Below are positions 48,284-60,910 of a DNA stretch of 64,000 nt, piece by piece. Each line of letters opens with the position of its first letter. Position 1 is the stretch's first letter. The notes beneath the pieces are model-generated. The model was not told the origin of the DNA. It did not search any database and saw only the letters and a list, made by a program, of their open reading frames with translations. The stretch comes from Musa acuminata AAA Group (Eukaryota > Streptophyta > Magnoliopsida > Zingiberales > Musaceae). The translations under genes and the position numbers were made by a program. The DNA is taken from contig NC_088340.1 in assembly GCF_036884655.1 (NCBI RefSeq), positions 33,266,501 through 33,330,500 on the forward strand, written 5' to 3'.

Positions 48284-49607
48284 TCAACTGGAGGATGAGC
48301 CAGGGTCTGGTATCCCATACCAGCGTTCGAGCTCGACACCATCCAAGAGCTCACTCCAAGACCACCCATCATGGCCCATCGGATCTCCCGGAAGCCTCTC
48401 ACCCACAGCTGCCGTCGGCGTCGACGCCAGAGAGCCCGAAGGACTTTGGATTCCGCTACCGCCGCTGCTGTTGGCTTTGCATCTACCACCACTGCTGCTG
48501 CTGCTGCTGTCGATGACATCGTCGACTCTCACGCCGGTGATGAGGAACCGCTGGTGCGATGACCCACAGGGCTTGGCTGCATGCATCGTCGCGTCGCACT
48601 GCCGGCACAGCAACGCCCGGTCCTCCAAGCAGAAGAAAAACCCAGCTTTCTCCTGCAGAAGATCATTACGGTATGGCATGACATTACATTTCTTCGGCAA
48701 AGCTAATCGATGCAAGCATATTATTTTGTTTTCTAACACTCTGTGACAGGAAATTGCTTTTGGCCTAAACAAAGCGGAGAGCTTTCTCTCATTCCCCAGT
48801 GAAGAAGGTAAGAAGAATAAATGCTGCGCACTGCCCTCTGTTCTATAATTATGAGAAAGTGGAGATCTGATGGGGAGTGCAAAAAAAAAAAAAAAAAAAA
48901 AATAAATAAATAAATCGATTGAGACAGCGAGAATTTAAATGCCAATTTTGGTTCAAGAAAGATGGATGGCTACCTGCTGCCTAATCCAAACAAAATAAAA
49001 AAATATGAACTCTATTGAATTAAAGAGTCTTTTAGGCTTTTTAAATTTTAATAATAATATTATTATTATAATGATTATGATTAATTATTATAATTAACCA
49101 GAGATTATTGATTGGATGGATGCTAAAGAGGCATTTGAACAATCGAAAGGTTATATCCTAAAGGCATTTGGAATATGTTACAAGTCAAAAGGAAACGTCT
49201 TATATTGGAAAGAAGTATTATTACACATATGACTGACTACAGCAGAAATAAAAATAAAACACAAAAAGAGAAGAGCAGAGCAGAGCAGAAAAAGGGAGAA
49301 AAAAAAAGGAGAGGAAATAAGCGTGATAAATCAGAGCTACAGTCCGTCGATAGAACGGCTTCGGCAAAGACGACAACGACGTCACCTTGCAGACATCGCA
49401 GGCGGGGATGTTGTCAGCCGAGGTCGAGGAAGGATGCGGGGAAGGGGAGGAGGAGCCCCTCGGGAGCAGCAGAACTCGGCGGTGCTTCCCCGCGACCTTG
49501 TTGGCGGCGTGCACCTTCTCGTCGCAGCTCCAGCAGAGGGCGGCTTCGTCGGCGAAGCACAGCACCGTCGCCGCCGCTCTCTCGCAGACGTCGCACTGTA
49601 TCTTCAT
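48284..49607 (-). CDS. Double B-box zinc-finger protein (BBX, no CCT domain)
   Basis: Two exons, 49607-49386 and 48652-48284, are joined in phase by a GT-AG intron of 733 bp, giving 196 aa. The start at 49607 ([10 protein letters not shown]) opens B-box 1 (CDVC ... [17 protein letters not shown], residues 5-47). B-box 2 straddles the intron (CDVCK, then [24 protein letters not shown] ... [11 protein letters not shown], about residues 70-117). The rest is serine-rich and ends with [16 protein letters not shown] and a short tail. Two B-boxes without a CCT domain place it in the BBX18-25 group, light-signalling regulators that work with HY5-type bZIP proteins in Arabidopsis. The stop directly after SSSS could be replaced by a further exon in another isoform. 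Confidence 0.88.
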
Positions 49608-49806
49608 CCTGACCCGAATGCCCCCCCTCCCTCCCCCCGTGCTGCAGGTTACGCTACCAAATAGCAACGCACGTCACTCACACGTACATGAATGGGCAGC
49701 CTAACAACTCGAGACAAAGCAGGAACAATCGAAGAGGTTGACGACCCGATCAGCAGATTTCTCACGCATTATTCCATCGATCCTAAGAACTTTCAGGTGA
49801 AGTGAC

Positions 49807-49810
<4 letters not shown>

Positions 49811-49857
<47 letters not shown>
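49811..49857 (+). repeat. (GA)n microsatellite in B-box leader
   Basis: About 23 GA units lie some 200 bp upstream of the B-box start codon, with a second, shorter run at 49936-49958. On the transcribed strand they are CT runs, common in plant 5' leaders and promoters. They may be part of the 5'UTR or core promoter. Confidence 0.85.
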
Positions 49858-49859
<2 letters not shown>

Positions 49860-50159
49860 GGTACCTCCTCTTACGTACGTGAAGTCCAAGGGTGGTGAAA
49901 ATCTTGTTCTGGAGTTGCACTGGTCTTGTCCTGTGGAGAGAGAGAGAGAGAGAGAGAGCTTTGATTGGCGGTCTTATAGTAGCAAGAGGTGGGTGGGGGT
50001 TCGAAGGAAAGAGTGCGGTGGGAAAAAGTAAAAGGAAAAGAGGCAGCCAAAGAAAGCTGAGGAGATATTTTGGTGGATTGTGCGAGAGCACTATGATGGT
50101 GGCAGTGGCCGAGAGGATAACCCACCTTCTTTCCCTATAATATTTCTCATCAGCATTCA

Positions 50160-50422
50160 ATAAGATATGGGGTTAATTAATGGCCTCGGAAACATGACTG
50201 GTTAAACTACACACCTGCATGTACTCTCTCTCTCTCTCTTCACATATACTGACAGCCCTCCTCTATAGCTCTCGGAATGCAATGCAGTAGATCTCAGGCA
50301 TCGCATTTCAAGAACAAGGTAAAGGAATCAGGTGACAAAAGCACCCATCCGAAGAAGCTGACTGCCAACGTCCGGAAACAATGAACCATCAAAGCGTTGC
50401 GTGCGTGATTTGCTGCTTGCAG

Positions 50423-50453
<31 letters not shown>

Positions 50454-53039
50454 TTTCAGCATCGACGATGACAGAACATATGTGAAGAGATATCAGATGG
50501 ACTCAAATGCAGAGGCCAGTCTGCTGATTGGTGGGCAACTAGTACAAGGGACACAGTTGCAGTGGCGACGGCAGCTGCCGGACTTGTCTTGGTGCTATTA
50601 AAGACCATCAGCATCAGGACCACTGCGTTTGGCTAACATGCATTTTAACTTGGCTTCTTGGGACATTACCGCTCCTTTTGTTGGTATTGCTGTTGTTTGC
50701 ATCTGACTGGCTTGGCAAGCAACATCTCACCATCTTATCTATTGACTTCCACACTAATCATTCAGAAATATTGGAATAGAGACATCAAAATCATTCGGAA
50801 ATATAGCTATAAAATTCGGATCCAACAGATCAATTGGCTTGTTCGCTAAATATTTAAAAGATTTAAATACTCTCAACTTTAAAGTTTTCGATTCTCTTTT
50901 GTTCTCTCTTATCATTGCCCATATCATCTTCTTGAATTGTATTATATATATTTTTATATTATTATTACTACTGTATTTTATTGTTTGATATAATATATAT
51001 TATTTAACAAAATTATTAAATGACAGAGTCCTTCCGATTGATGGATTCCTACTTATAACATTTGTATACTTAATTTTATCCATAGATATCTAATGTCGCT
51101 TAATTTTTAGGTTTTTCTTTTCCGTTCAAAATGTTATCCGTAGATAGGGAGATATGAAGATAAATTGACGATCGACATATTTGGTGGATGTGTCACGCAC
51201 ACTTGATTGATACAATATGCAATTCTTTGTTCTATAAGATTGATGCAACGCTGATCAAGATATAAATATTGTGTCAATAGATGAGCCCATTCGATCGGAA
51301 CGATGATCGACAAATCTGACATCAAAACGAGTTGTTATAGTCTTGAGTCAAAACGAGACCTTTCCTAAAGAAATAGTAGAAAATATCGATGATCCAATTA
51401 AATTATATAGACTTATACAATTAAGATGCAGTTGAGTGCAAATCCTCAAAAGAACATGAGATAGAATAAAATAGTGATTTGACTATGCAATCTAAAAATC
51501 CAACTCGCACAAAATCTCAATCCAATAGGGCCTAAGAAACGGCTAAAACTGTGATTGGACCAACTCAAACACCAAAGTTCCAATGCATCTCCCATGGGTA
51601 CAAAACCCTTTTATGTTGAAGAAGAAGCAGTTTGATGCTTCATCAATAGTCGAATGACTCTAAAAGAACTCAGAATTGACTCCACAGCACCATCAATGAA
51701 TGGCTGGCTCATAAGTTGTTTGGTAGGGAAGTCTGTGTTTGTGTGATGGTGGATGAATCATCAGAAATTTCCATAGCTTTCTGCAATGAGTGGGGAGATC
51801 AGCATAAACCCTTACTAGCCGTGGAGGGTCACCCCTCACCATCTCAATGTTTGCAGACTCGAATCACCTGTGGTCCTCCTCCTCTCTCATGAATCATGAG
51901 TTGGGAAACCACATGCTCCTTCCACTTGATCTCACCAAAATGCTTCCATGCCCAAAACATCTTGTTCCTGAATAAGATCTAACTCACATGCCATCAGGCT
52001 TTTGAGGAGCTTTTCTACTCTCTCTCTCTCTACCAACATGAGGAGTTCTGTACTTGAAGATTTGCAGAAGAGATCCAGTCACCTTATCCATAACTTTCAT
52101 CATTCGTGAAAGGCCAAGAAGAGCAGGAGGAGAATAGTAAAGAAATCATTCCTGATCTAAAAGTTATTTTGGACTTGACCCCCAAAATGAAAGCTATTTT
52201 TCTTTCTTTCTTTCTTTTTCTACTGGTTATATTGTAGTGATTGTAGAGTTTAGGCACATCCAGGATAATGGGAAGATACATGCAGAGTGCTCTCTTTCGC
52301 CGACGTAAGATTCAAAGAGAGTCAATGTATATAATCTTATCTCTATTTTCGAGACTATCGATCCCTATATGTTGTCAACATGGGATGATGATATAAAGAA
52401 ACGATTTTAACATTATACAAAGTCTCACCCACTGTGTATAATAATAAGGATAAATAAGATATCCATAAATTCTATTTAAATTACAGTCCAATTTCAACAT
52501 CAATAGCTCGTTTTAGCATCCAAATCCAATTCAATAGTTAGTACTTGAAACCGCATGATCTAAAGTAAAAGATACTCACTCAGAATCTACTTTAAACAGG
52601 TTGGATAGAACAAAACGATCATACTCTTTGAACTCAGCTCGAGTCTTTATTTTTTTATAGGAACTCAGATTAAAAGGCCTCAAATTTAGCTTGGATCAAC
52701 AAGAATCCCACAAACTTGACCTACAGTAGTATCTCGAATCAAAAGTCGGTGATGGAGTAACGAAATGAGGAAATTTGATAAGCTATCGAAAGATTAACCA
52801 ATTAAGCCTTGACCTTATGCCTCACGTTGGAGATCTTCTTGTCACTTCTCATCCATAATTAAAAGGAAAAAAAAAAGAGATGATGAGATTGTCCCTGACA
52901 TTATGCCTCACGTCACAAAAAAGGTTCCAAGCCTGTTATTGTCATCCAATTAATGTTTAGTTGGGAAATGGCAACAAATCAAGCTCGGAGAGAGGGAGGG
53001 CATGGAAATTGCTCCTGGTCGGGTGGGGGCGGATGGGTA

Positions 53040-53079
<40 letters not shown>

Positions 53080-54716
53080 TTGATGAAACCCGAGTCCGGA
53101 CCCATGACGAGCCACATGGGTCGATGTCGAGGGACCACATTGGCATGGGCAATAACTATGCCCACGATTGGAGGCACGAGTGAGATGGGCATGGCCACCT
53201 AATCAGAGTGAGATGAGGCACCAGTCGCTGTCCGAGGGATGGGCACCAGATTTGGGTCGCTTTCCCACTTGGCATCATCTCTCATGTCCTCCCTAGTAAG
53301 AACGAATCTTGATGCTTCGTCTTTCCCCTTCCCTTGCTCGTGTGTTGTGATTACTAGGTTTTCCCATGGCCGAGGGTCACATTGATGATGTTCTATTTCC
53401 ACTTATGTCATCCGAGATTACTTTTTTCGCCCATGATGTCTTGTCAGGAATCCGATGATAACATCAAATCATTTATTTTATTTTATTTATATTCTTATAT
53501 TGGTGAATGAATGAACCTACCAGATAGAGATACATGTCATGATGTATTTGTTTTATTAGCCGATGATGCTGAGATAAAACTGATGTGAACTTGGATTATG
53601 GAAATAAAACTATGATTTAATGCACGAAATATTTGTCTGAGCAATGCTAAAGAGAAGAACTGATCATGCAGATAAGATGGCTGAATAAAAAGCTTCTGTA
53701 CCAAATGATTTAGGTATCTTAATAATTTGAGATTGGATTGGATGACCTTTAGTGTTAAATGATAATTTTCGTAACATAATTATTAGATCATTCATGTGAT
53801 GGATTTCAGGTTCGAGTCCATGAGAATAATACTATGCATGCAGTTTGATATAATACTTATATTATGAAAAGAATTAAAAATATGGTAGCAAAATTACCTT
53901 CCAGTATGATGTGCTCTCCTGATGTAACTCATCCCTTCCGGATTGCTCACTGAAAACACTGAAAAATTGGATTGAAGGTTAGAATACATGAAAGCACGAA
54001 AAAAAAAAAAAAGTTTCTCTGTATCAATCAGATCTCATCTGAAAGAGGAAGAAATACATCAACCTGCAGGAAGTGAACAGTCAATGGCTGGAGTTGGTTG
54101 AATCTCTGGCATCGGAAACATCATAACTGGGGGCGCCTTTTCAGCAGATTATTGCCCATTGAATCATCAGATAAATCATTCACAACGTTGCAAACACTTG
54201 CATCTTCTTCATGGGAATTGCTGACCACTATCCATATTGCGAGTTCCTCCACCGGAGCTTGCATCAGTTCCTGCATGCATCAGGAATGAGTGACATAAAA
54301 GCATCAGCAGAGGCCAACACAAGTATAATCAATAAGAGAATCCACCTGTTAGTGGTTGCAATGAGATATCCCAATCCTGAATCCAAATTGTGTTTACTTT
54401 CTTTGGATTTCTGAACACAATCTTCTCCTGCTATCACAGAAAATGTGTTCTTCAAGTCAATCCAGCATGCCTGTGCAGCTGCTACATCAAATGTGGGGCA
54501 GTCTGAGGAGATGAATCTACCGGGCGTTTATGGAATATTCAGATAGTAAAAAAAACAATATATATATATATATATTATTACAGATAATTAAGTTCATATA
54601 ATAAATAAAGGTTTCAAGAAATAATAACCTATCTTGACCTAGTAATAGAAAGCTACCATTACAATACATCTGCGACCATACATAATGCCACAACAAAGAT
54701 GCATTTAAGTGTTATC
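50160..54716. other. Gene-poor spacer with microsatellites
   Basis: The region contains (GAA)n at 50421-50452, a (TTCT)n stretch near 52200-52216, a poly-A run at 54000-54013 and (GAT)n at 53039-53079. An aspartate-rich frame around the last is a by-product of the repeat. No gene was recognised. The part after 54420 is probably the 3' region of the hAT-derived gene. Confidence 0.45.
53442..53700 (+). mobile_element. Possible truncated SIRE-like LTR head
   Basis: TGTCAGGAATCCGATGATAA followed by CATCAAATC resembles the start of the LTR at 19502 (CAGGATTTTGATGATAACAT). A further GATGCTGAGATAAAAC stretch near 53565 also has a counterpart there. No 3' end was recognised. Confidence 0.3.
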
Positions 54717-56726
54717 CTAGGTTTCCATGTTGACTACTGCTGCCAATGGTGGCTCTGCCATGGTGGGCAAGTACTGGAGCCAGTCCTTTGCACAAAAAAG
54801 TGCTTCCACTGTCTCCGGGCGTAAAGAACTTCGATATTCATCAAGCACTCTGCTCCCGGTTCCTGAACTAAATATAGAACAGCCTGTATCGACCATTGAT
54901 ACTGGAATAGCTAAAATATCCTGAGCCATCTTTGAGAGTGTAGGATACTTTAGGTAGTTGAGCTTCCACCAGTTCAAGATATCAAACTCTTGAATCCGTG
55001 GCATAAGTGACTCTTCCAAATACTGATCTATCTCTGACTTAGATGACTGATTCACGGCTAACTCAGACAGATACATATCAAAGTCTTGAAGCCCATCCGC
55101 CGCAGGCATTGATGTCGTGGGCACATTTTTGTCATCGCCATTGGCATGGTTGGCCTCTCCTTGGTCCACATAAGCCAGAGTTTGAGGAAGTGGCTGTTCA
55201 ACATATTCGAGATAGAGCTCATGAACACTGTCATCAACCAACTTAACATATCTGGCAGAATCTGCACCATAAATCTTTGAAAAGCTGAACTCAACTAGCT
55301 TCATCTTAAAACGAGGATCCATAACCACAGCAAGAGCCAAGACAAGGCTGCAATCTTTCCAATATTTGTCAAATTTCTCGTGCATCTCTTTAGCTATGCT
55401 GCTAACCATAGTGTCCTCACTCAATGTTGCATTAGTCAGCTCCGCCTGAGTTTTCCAAGCTTCATGAAAAAATATATTTGCAGTTAGATCTGCTGCTGCC
55501 ATGACAACATTTGCAGAGTCATATAGAAGTTTTAGGTATGTACAAACAACGTCCACCTTCTTCCAGTCATCAGCTGTTGGAGCTTCATTGTAATTATCGT
55601 CACAGGTTTCCAAGAAATTAAATGCTTGTTTATATTCCAAGGCAGCTACTAACATGAGGTAAGTTGTGTTCCATTGTGTTGTGACATCAAGAGATAGGGC
55701 CTTCGTGCTGAGAATTTCAAGTTGTAAGGCAATCTCAGCAAATTTTTCCTCACGGGCCGGAGATGCTTTCACAAATTTTATACTTTCACGAATGTTATAT
55801 ATGATACCATGAATTGAAGCAATCACATCTCCCGCAATAACATTCAGGATATTGGCGTAGCAACGTACAACAAACAATTGTCCTTTCAGCATAAGCATGT
55901 TTTTATTGGAGAGGTGATCCCTTAGATTTGCACTATAGATGTCATGTGATGAGCAAGTGTTGTCTAAAGTTATGGTGAACAACCTACTCTTCATATTCCA
56001 ATCTGAAAGGCTAACACTGATGGCTTCGCTAAGAGCATTTTCTGAATGGGGAGAAGATACCATCATGAAGTTAAGCATTCTCCGATGCAACTTCCACTCA
56101 CTATCAATGAATTGCCCACAAAGGCAAATGTAGCCAAGAGTCTGACTAGTTGTCCACAGACCTATTGTCAGGCTAATCCTTCCAGGCATAGTTCCAAAGA
56201 CCTGTATGAGGTTTTGTTTTTCCTTCTGATAGAGTGATAAGACCTCTCCTTCAATGGTATTGACATCGACCATCCTAAATAGCGGCTGGAGACTATGAAC
56301 AAAAGCAACGAAAGCAGGGTGTTCAACCATGTCGTGAGGGTACTCATGCACAATGATCATCTTTGCAAGATTTACATAACTTTGATCCTGGTCGAATACA
56401 CTTGAAAAGCCAGATGACCTATAGCGTCTTTTGGGTGGATCAAGGGTATCTCCAACAACTTTTGCAAGTGCCAGTTTGTTCTGAAATTTTATTTTGGGGC
56501 AGGAACCTAAGGCAATATGTCTCTTGAGGTGGCTGGTGCCGGCTATCTTCGACCCACTACTGTATGCAAAGGTTTGTTTGCAAAGCTTGCAGCAAGCTCG
56601 TGTACATCCTCCGGATACTTCTTCAATAGTGAAGTGCTCCCAAACTGATGATTTCTTTCTCCCGCGTCTTGAAGTTGGTGGTGTTGTTTCTGTTTTGACT
56701 GGTTCAGTATCATTACCTCCGGTCAT
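54717..56726 (-). CDS. Domesticated hAT transposase, DAYSLEEPER/RICESLEEPER-like
   Basis: An uninterrupted frame of 669 codons, close to the usual ~700. The BED zinc finger is near residues 30-75 (VWEHFTIEEV, C46-x2-C49, H66-x3-H70). The middle region holds PGRISLTIGLWTS-like and TTQWNTTYLMLVAALE segments, with KYWKDCSLVLALAVVMDPRFKMKLVEFSFSK cut here into two known family blocks near 455-485. The C-terminal hAT dimerisation domain (about 565-650) shows SEIDQYLEESLMPRIQEFD and ILNWWKLNYLKYPTLSKMAQ. No terminal inverted repeats were seen around it. The close match in layout to DAYSLEEPER, a nuclear DNA-binding protein needed for Arabidopsis development, plus predicted 5'UTR introns, argue for a host gene rather than a live transposon. 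Confidence 0.92.
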   Translation of the reverse strand: MTGGNDTEPVKTETTPPTSRRGRKKSSVWEHFTIEEVSGGCTRACCKLCKQTFAYSSGSKIAGTSHLKRHIALGSCPKIKFQNKLALAKVVGDTLDPPKRRYRSSGFSSVFDQDQSYVNLAKMIIVHEYPHDMVEHPAFVAFVHSLQPLFRMVDVNTIEGEVLSLYQKEKQNLIQVFGTMPGRISLTIGLWTTSQTLGYICLCGQFIDSEWKLHRRMLNFMMVSSPHSENALSEAISVSLSDWNMKSRLFTITLDNTCSSHDIYSANLRDHLSNKNMLMLKGQLFVVRCYANILNVIAGDVIASIHGIIYNIRESIKFVKASPAREEKFAEIALQLEILSTKALSLDVTTQWNTTYLMLVAALEYKQAFNFLETCDDNYNEAPTADDWKKVDVVCTYLKLLYDSANVVMAAADLTANIFFHEAWKTQAELTNATLSEDTMVSSIAKEMHEKFDKYWKDCSLVLALAVVMDPRFKMKLVEFSFSKIYGADSARYVKLVDDSVHELYLEYVEQPLPQTLAYVDQGEANHANGDDKNVPTTSMPAADGLQDFDMYLSELAVNQSSKSEIDQYLEESLMPRIQEFDILNWWKLNYLKYPTLSKMAQDILAIPVSMVDTGCSIFSSGTGSRVLDEYRSSLRPETVEALFCAKDWLQYLPTMAEPPLAAVVNMET

Positions 56727-57510
56727 GCTACATTAAGCATACATATAATATAAATTAAAATGTATTAAAGCAAAATGCGACCAAGGGCTCTTCAATATTG
56801 TCTGGATATGCTTAATCAAAACCAAAGACAAAAGATGGGAAGTTCATTATCAAACCATTACCCAACTACAAATTGGACAACAACAAAATTGGAAATGTTG
56901 CAATTTAAGGTTTCTGATTAAAAAAGGAGAGCACCCTGTAATTATTAGAAGTTATATGATACATGTACCTCATCAAGTTCCAAATTGCATGCATACCACT
57001 ACAGAGTTCACAATTGCAAGTAAACCATCATAAGGTAGATTTTGTACATGTACCCTCAAAACATCAAAGAACTGGTCTTGTAATGTATCATCACTCACCA
57101 AAAAAGGAAGAAAGCAAGAAATCAAAATGTTTCTGAGAATGCACATAAATATGTGCCTTATAGTGTATAAAAGAAAAGGAGGAAGTCTTAAGGCAGAAAT
57201 CAGTAGGAATTATAGAAACCTACAGAATAAACAAATGCATGCTCTTAACCAAACAGATATTATGCACTTATGAATCCCACACTAAAAATTTGATATCAGC
57301 ATAATTAGGTATTTAGGGCCTTTTGTAAGGTTGACAAAGTAGCCATGGGTACAATACAGTTGCCGCGGGTATCTTCTTTATCTTATGTGAAATGGTGAAG
57401 TCAGCAAAGCAAACCAAAATATGAAATAGGAAAATTGCTGGAGGATAATTAGATGATCTTTAATGAAATCAGAAAATTATCATTTTTTTAGCAAAATGCA
57501 GGTTGGAAAC

Positions 57511-57985
57511 TGTTAGGACCCTTTTTCTGAGCTTTTGAATAATGTTTATTGAGTCTGTTTAGTCCAGTTGTTTATTGAGTCAGTTTGATTCAATTAGAGT
57601 CAAGTAGAGGTTTATTTAATATTTATTTATTATTAGAGTTCAAGTCCTGATGGACTTTGGGTGGAACTCTATAAATAGGGATGTAACTGCTTCTTTTCAG
57701 TAATCTATGAAAAATACTATTCTGTCTTTGGACAACCCTAGGAGGCCGATCCCCTCGAAGTGATCAAGGAGGGTCGATCCCCTCGAAGTGATCAAGGAGG
57801 GCCGATCCCCTCGAAGCGATCAAGGAGGCCGATCCCCTCGAAGCGATCATTATCATCCCCTTTCCCTTCTTCTTTTTTACGATAAGACTTTAGGGTCTTA
57901 TCATTTGGTATCAGAGCCTACGATAAGACTTTAGGGTCTTATCATTTGATATCAGAGCCTACGATAAGACTTTAGGGTCTTATCA
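57511..57985 (+). mobile_element. LTR insertion with repeated LTR-end/PBS unit
   Basis: The LTR starts TGTTAGGACCC at 57511 and ends TTAGGGTCTTATCA at 57903. A primer-binding site follows (TGGTATCAGAGCC, 57906-57918). The last 25 nt of the LTR then recur at 57920-57944, are followed by a second primer-site copy with one change (GATATCAGAGCC), and recur again at 57961-57985. Perfect flanks GAAAC lie at 57506-57510 and 57986-57990, so the whole structure was inserted as one unit. It has no coding region. The LTR also has four internal 27-28-bp repeats at 57741-57850. Confidence 0.85.
57741..57850 (+). repeat. Four 27-28-bp repeats inside the LTR
   Basis: The unit GATCCCCTCGAAGTGATCAA with a GGAGG-type lead occurs four times in tandem, with GTG/GCG variants in the second half. 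It lies about 50 bp before the LTR 3' end. Confidence 0.85.
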
Positions 57986-58834
57986 GAAACTTAAGATCGA
58001 AAGGCTTCACTCCAGACTCTTCTCTCTAGGCATTGATCTTCTGAGTTACACCCTTGCTGTTAAATTTTGCATCCGAAAGAAATGAAGGGAAAAAAGCTTC
58101 AACTTTGGTGAGTGCAATCTTTCTTGCCTAAAATGATGAGAAAGGGGAAAGAATGGAGGAAGATGTTTTCTTACCTACCAATCTCATCCTCCCCCATTTC
58201 CGTGTCTGAAGCCCTGGATTGGAGGCAGAAGGTGCAGGGGAAGAGGTACGGAGGTGGGTGGACTGCTGCACAAACAAAAGGTGGCTGTAGAACATCCATG
58301 ATAGAGAAGAGGGGAGAGGAGGAAGAGATGTGGAAACCATTGAGGGGCTGGTGAAACTAAAGACATAAGAAGCAGAGAACGCATTGTAGGTTAGGGGGTT
58401 TTCATTGGATGTTTTTCATGGCAGAGCTGAGGTTGGGATTCACCATGAGGATCAGAGACTATTATTTGGGCCATTCCCTAGAAGACCAATCAAGGTTGAG
58501 ATTCCCATAAAGTTTGAGCTGAAGTTGGCCCTAAACAACATAATTCAGAATAATTTCAAACAACAAAAAAAGTGAATGTTGTTCTGTATGAGAAGCTTCT
58601 GACAGAAAATGCAGTCTAGAAGGTTAATTGACAGATTAAAAAATCAATTCAACTAGGTTATCGCTATAGTTTAAGAAGCCAGTTAATCATGACAACCTGT
58701 ATAACAAAGTCTAGATAAAACAATAACTCGGCAAACATCAAATTGGTTACAACTTAGACACCAATAGAAAATTAGATTAAGTTAGAAAAAGAAATAATAA
58801 TGTATATGAATCTTGTTAATTGTTATCAGAAGTG

Positions 58835-58995
58835 TACCACTCGGTATGGGTGGTTCATACCAATCCGACAAGAGACCGGTATGGGTGGTACATTGGTATG
58901 CCCCCGTGTATCATGTGTCAGTATGCTCGGTATGGGTCGATACAGCTCGGTATGTACCATACCGAGAGCAAGTTGGTACATCGGTACAGACTGGT
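58835..58995. repeat. Dispersed GGTATGGGTGGT-type repeat
   Basis: Several copies of CGGTATGGGT and its complement (GGTACATCGG, GTACCATACCGAG) are crowded in 160 bp, making many short inverted repeats. A similar scrap lies near 25365-25392 (CCGGTATGGATGGTACC). It looks like a degraded non-coding transposon; the class is undetermined. Confidence 0.4.
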
Positions 58996-60910
58996 AAGGC
59001 GAACCATGATCAGAAGCATCAAAAGAATTAATGTTCAACAAAGCAAATACAAACTATGCATATCAAAGAGTATTTACATCCAAAGGTTGGTGAAATAAAT
59101 AGTAAGCATGCAACTACAACAAACATGAATATATGGACTTATAGTAATCATATAAATCAAATCTATTTGCAGTAAGCTTTCTACAAAAGTGTATGTAAAT
59201 TGGCACTCAATCACAACAAAAAATTGTGTATAAAGACTAACATTAACTACATTTATGTAGTGAAAATACTACATGCTTCCCAAAGCAAGAAGATCTTGCA
59301 AAATGAGACCAAGTTAAAATATCATGATCTAAAAAACGGAAAATAGGCCACTGCATCAACAGCTTTTTCTTGAGTTCACATTGTGTTCCCAATTGAACGA
59401 AATAACTAGTGACTTGAAGAAGTTTTGCAACAAGGGCTCATAATACAAGAAGGAATGGAATTGATTGAGGTAGTTTTGGCTACAGCTACATATACACACC
59501 AACAGCTGGGTCCCAACCCAATCCGGCTGATCTCAATGACTAGATTGCAATCAATTTTTTCATTGTATTTTTATGAGCTGAGCTTAGTTGGACCCAGCCC
59601 ATATCATTCAGTTCTGGCACCTTATGACATAAGGAGGGTAAAGGGGAAGAGGAACTCAGCAGACCACCCATGACAGAAGGTTTCCCCAGTGGAAGAAAGA
59701 AAAAAATATTGAACCAGGTGAGACATTCAAGTTTCCTTTTCTTGTTTTCTAAATCACTAAATTATGAAATTAATTCTTTTAAATGATAGATGTCCATTTT
59801 TTAATAGATTTTTTGGTTGATCCAACACAAACAATCCTGATAGAATGAACCTGGATACCATTGTATGGAAATAACAGCGGAAGTATAAATGATAGCCTAC
59901 AACTTATTGTTGCCTACAATAATGACCATATACAACAGGAATGACAATCGTTATTTGGTTTTATCATATATACACAAAACTCAATTGACTTTTTTGTCTT
60001 GGCTAAAAATTAGCATCTCATATTGTTCACTTCTTTCATCAAGAAAAAGAAACTTACATCTTCTAACGTTGTCATAGTGATATGACCAACAACCAACAAT
60101 TCTGAATATTTCTCATTCAAGCATCAAAATGGTATACAACGGGCTTACATAAACAGCACATTGCAAGCTGGAAAGATACCTTTTCTACCGAAAATTGTCA
60201 TTACCAGCTTCAGCGTCAACCATTAAAGGTAACTTTGAGGAGAAGAACATACCTCATATCTTATGAAGAAGCAGTAGAAATCAACAGACCCCAAAGACCC
60301 AACAGAATAGATGCACTGCAAAGTAGAGGTACATAATCGTTACATAAATGATCAGCAAACAGTCTCATAAAGAAATTTTGAGTTGAGGAACAGACGAGAT
60401 AAAAAATAACCAGGAACAAAACAAGAAACCGAGAAATCCCCACAGAAGAAACATTCTAACGATGACACAATTACCCAGAAAGCCTGATCAATACATACTG
60501 GAACGAAAGAGACAAGATTAAACCTCGAGAACTAATCTGCTACTGAGAGACGTAAACAACACCACCACTAGATTGAGAACAAGGCGGTAAAAAGTTCTCA
60601 CCGACGCCCAGAGCCAGAGCGGGAAGGATAAACCGCGGAACGCTGGAGGAATCGCGTGAGAGAACAATCGAAGTATCCCCGCCCCTTCCGGCGGCGACGA
60701 GATGAGCAAGCAGGAGCGGGTAGGCCGGCGATCCGACGGCGGCGCGGCGGTACGGGGCCACCGGAGCCTGGTGGATTGGGTCGGGATGGGGATTGGGGTT
60801 AGGGTTTGGGCCGTGGTGTCGAGGGAGCTCGGCGGCGGGCACGGGCGCCGCGATCGAAGCCGAGGAGAGAGAGCCGCTTGGGGTCGCCCATGGGCCGATC
60901 CGTGGGCCTC

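Larger units (their letters stand above)
56727..60885 (-). other. Predicted 5'UTR exons and introns of the hAT-derived gene
   Basis: On the - strand a GC-rich leader exon runs from about 60885 to 60602 and ends at CGTCG before GTGAGAAC. A 63-nt exon follows at 60315-60253 (acceptor TTGCAG, donor GTATGT). The coding exon then begins at 56727 after the acceptor TGTAG, one base before the ATG. Intron 2 would be 3.5 kb and contains the LTR insertion at 57511-57985. Splice sites were read by eye without transcript support. A long 5' leader intron fits the family pattern. Confidence 0.55.

Noticed and set aside
49175..49704. Three + strand frames over the first B-box exon
   Set aside because: They are antisense shadows of the real exon at 49607-49386, with Arg- or Ser-rich composition and no domain.
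52953..53183. Frame with a run of about 13 aspartates
   Set aside because: Encoded by the (GAT)n microsatellite, with no flanking domain and no conserved start context.
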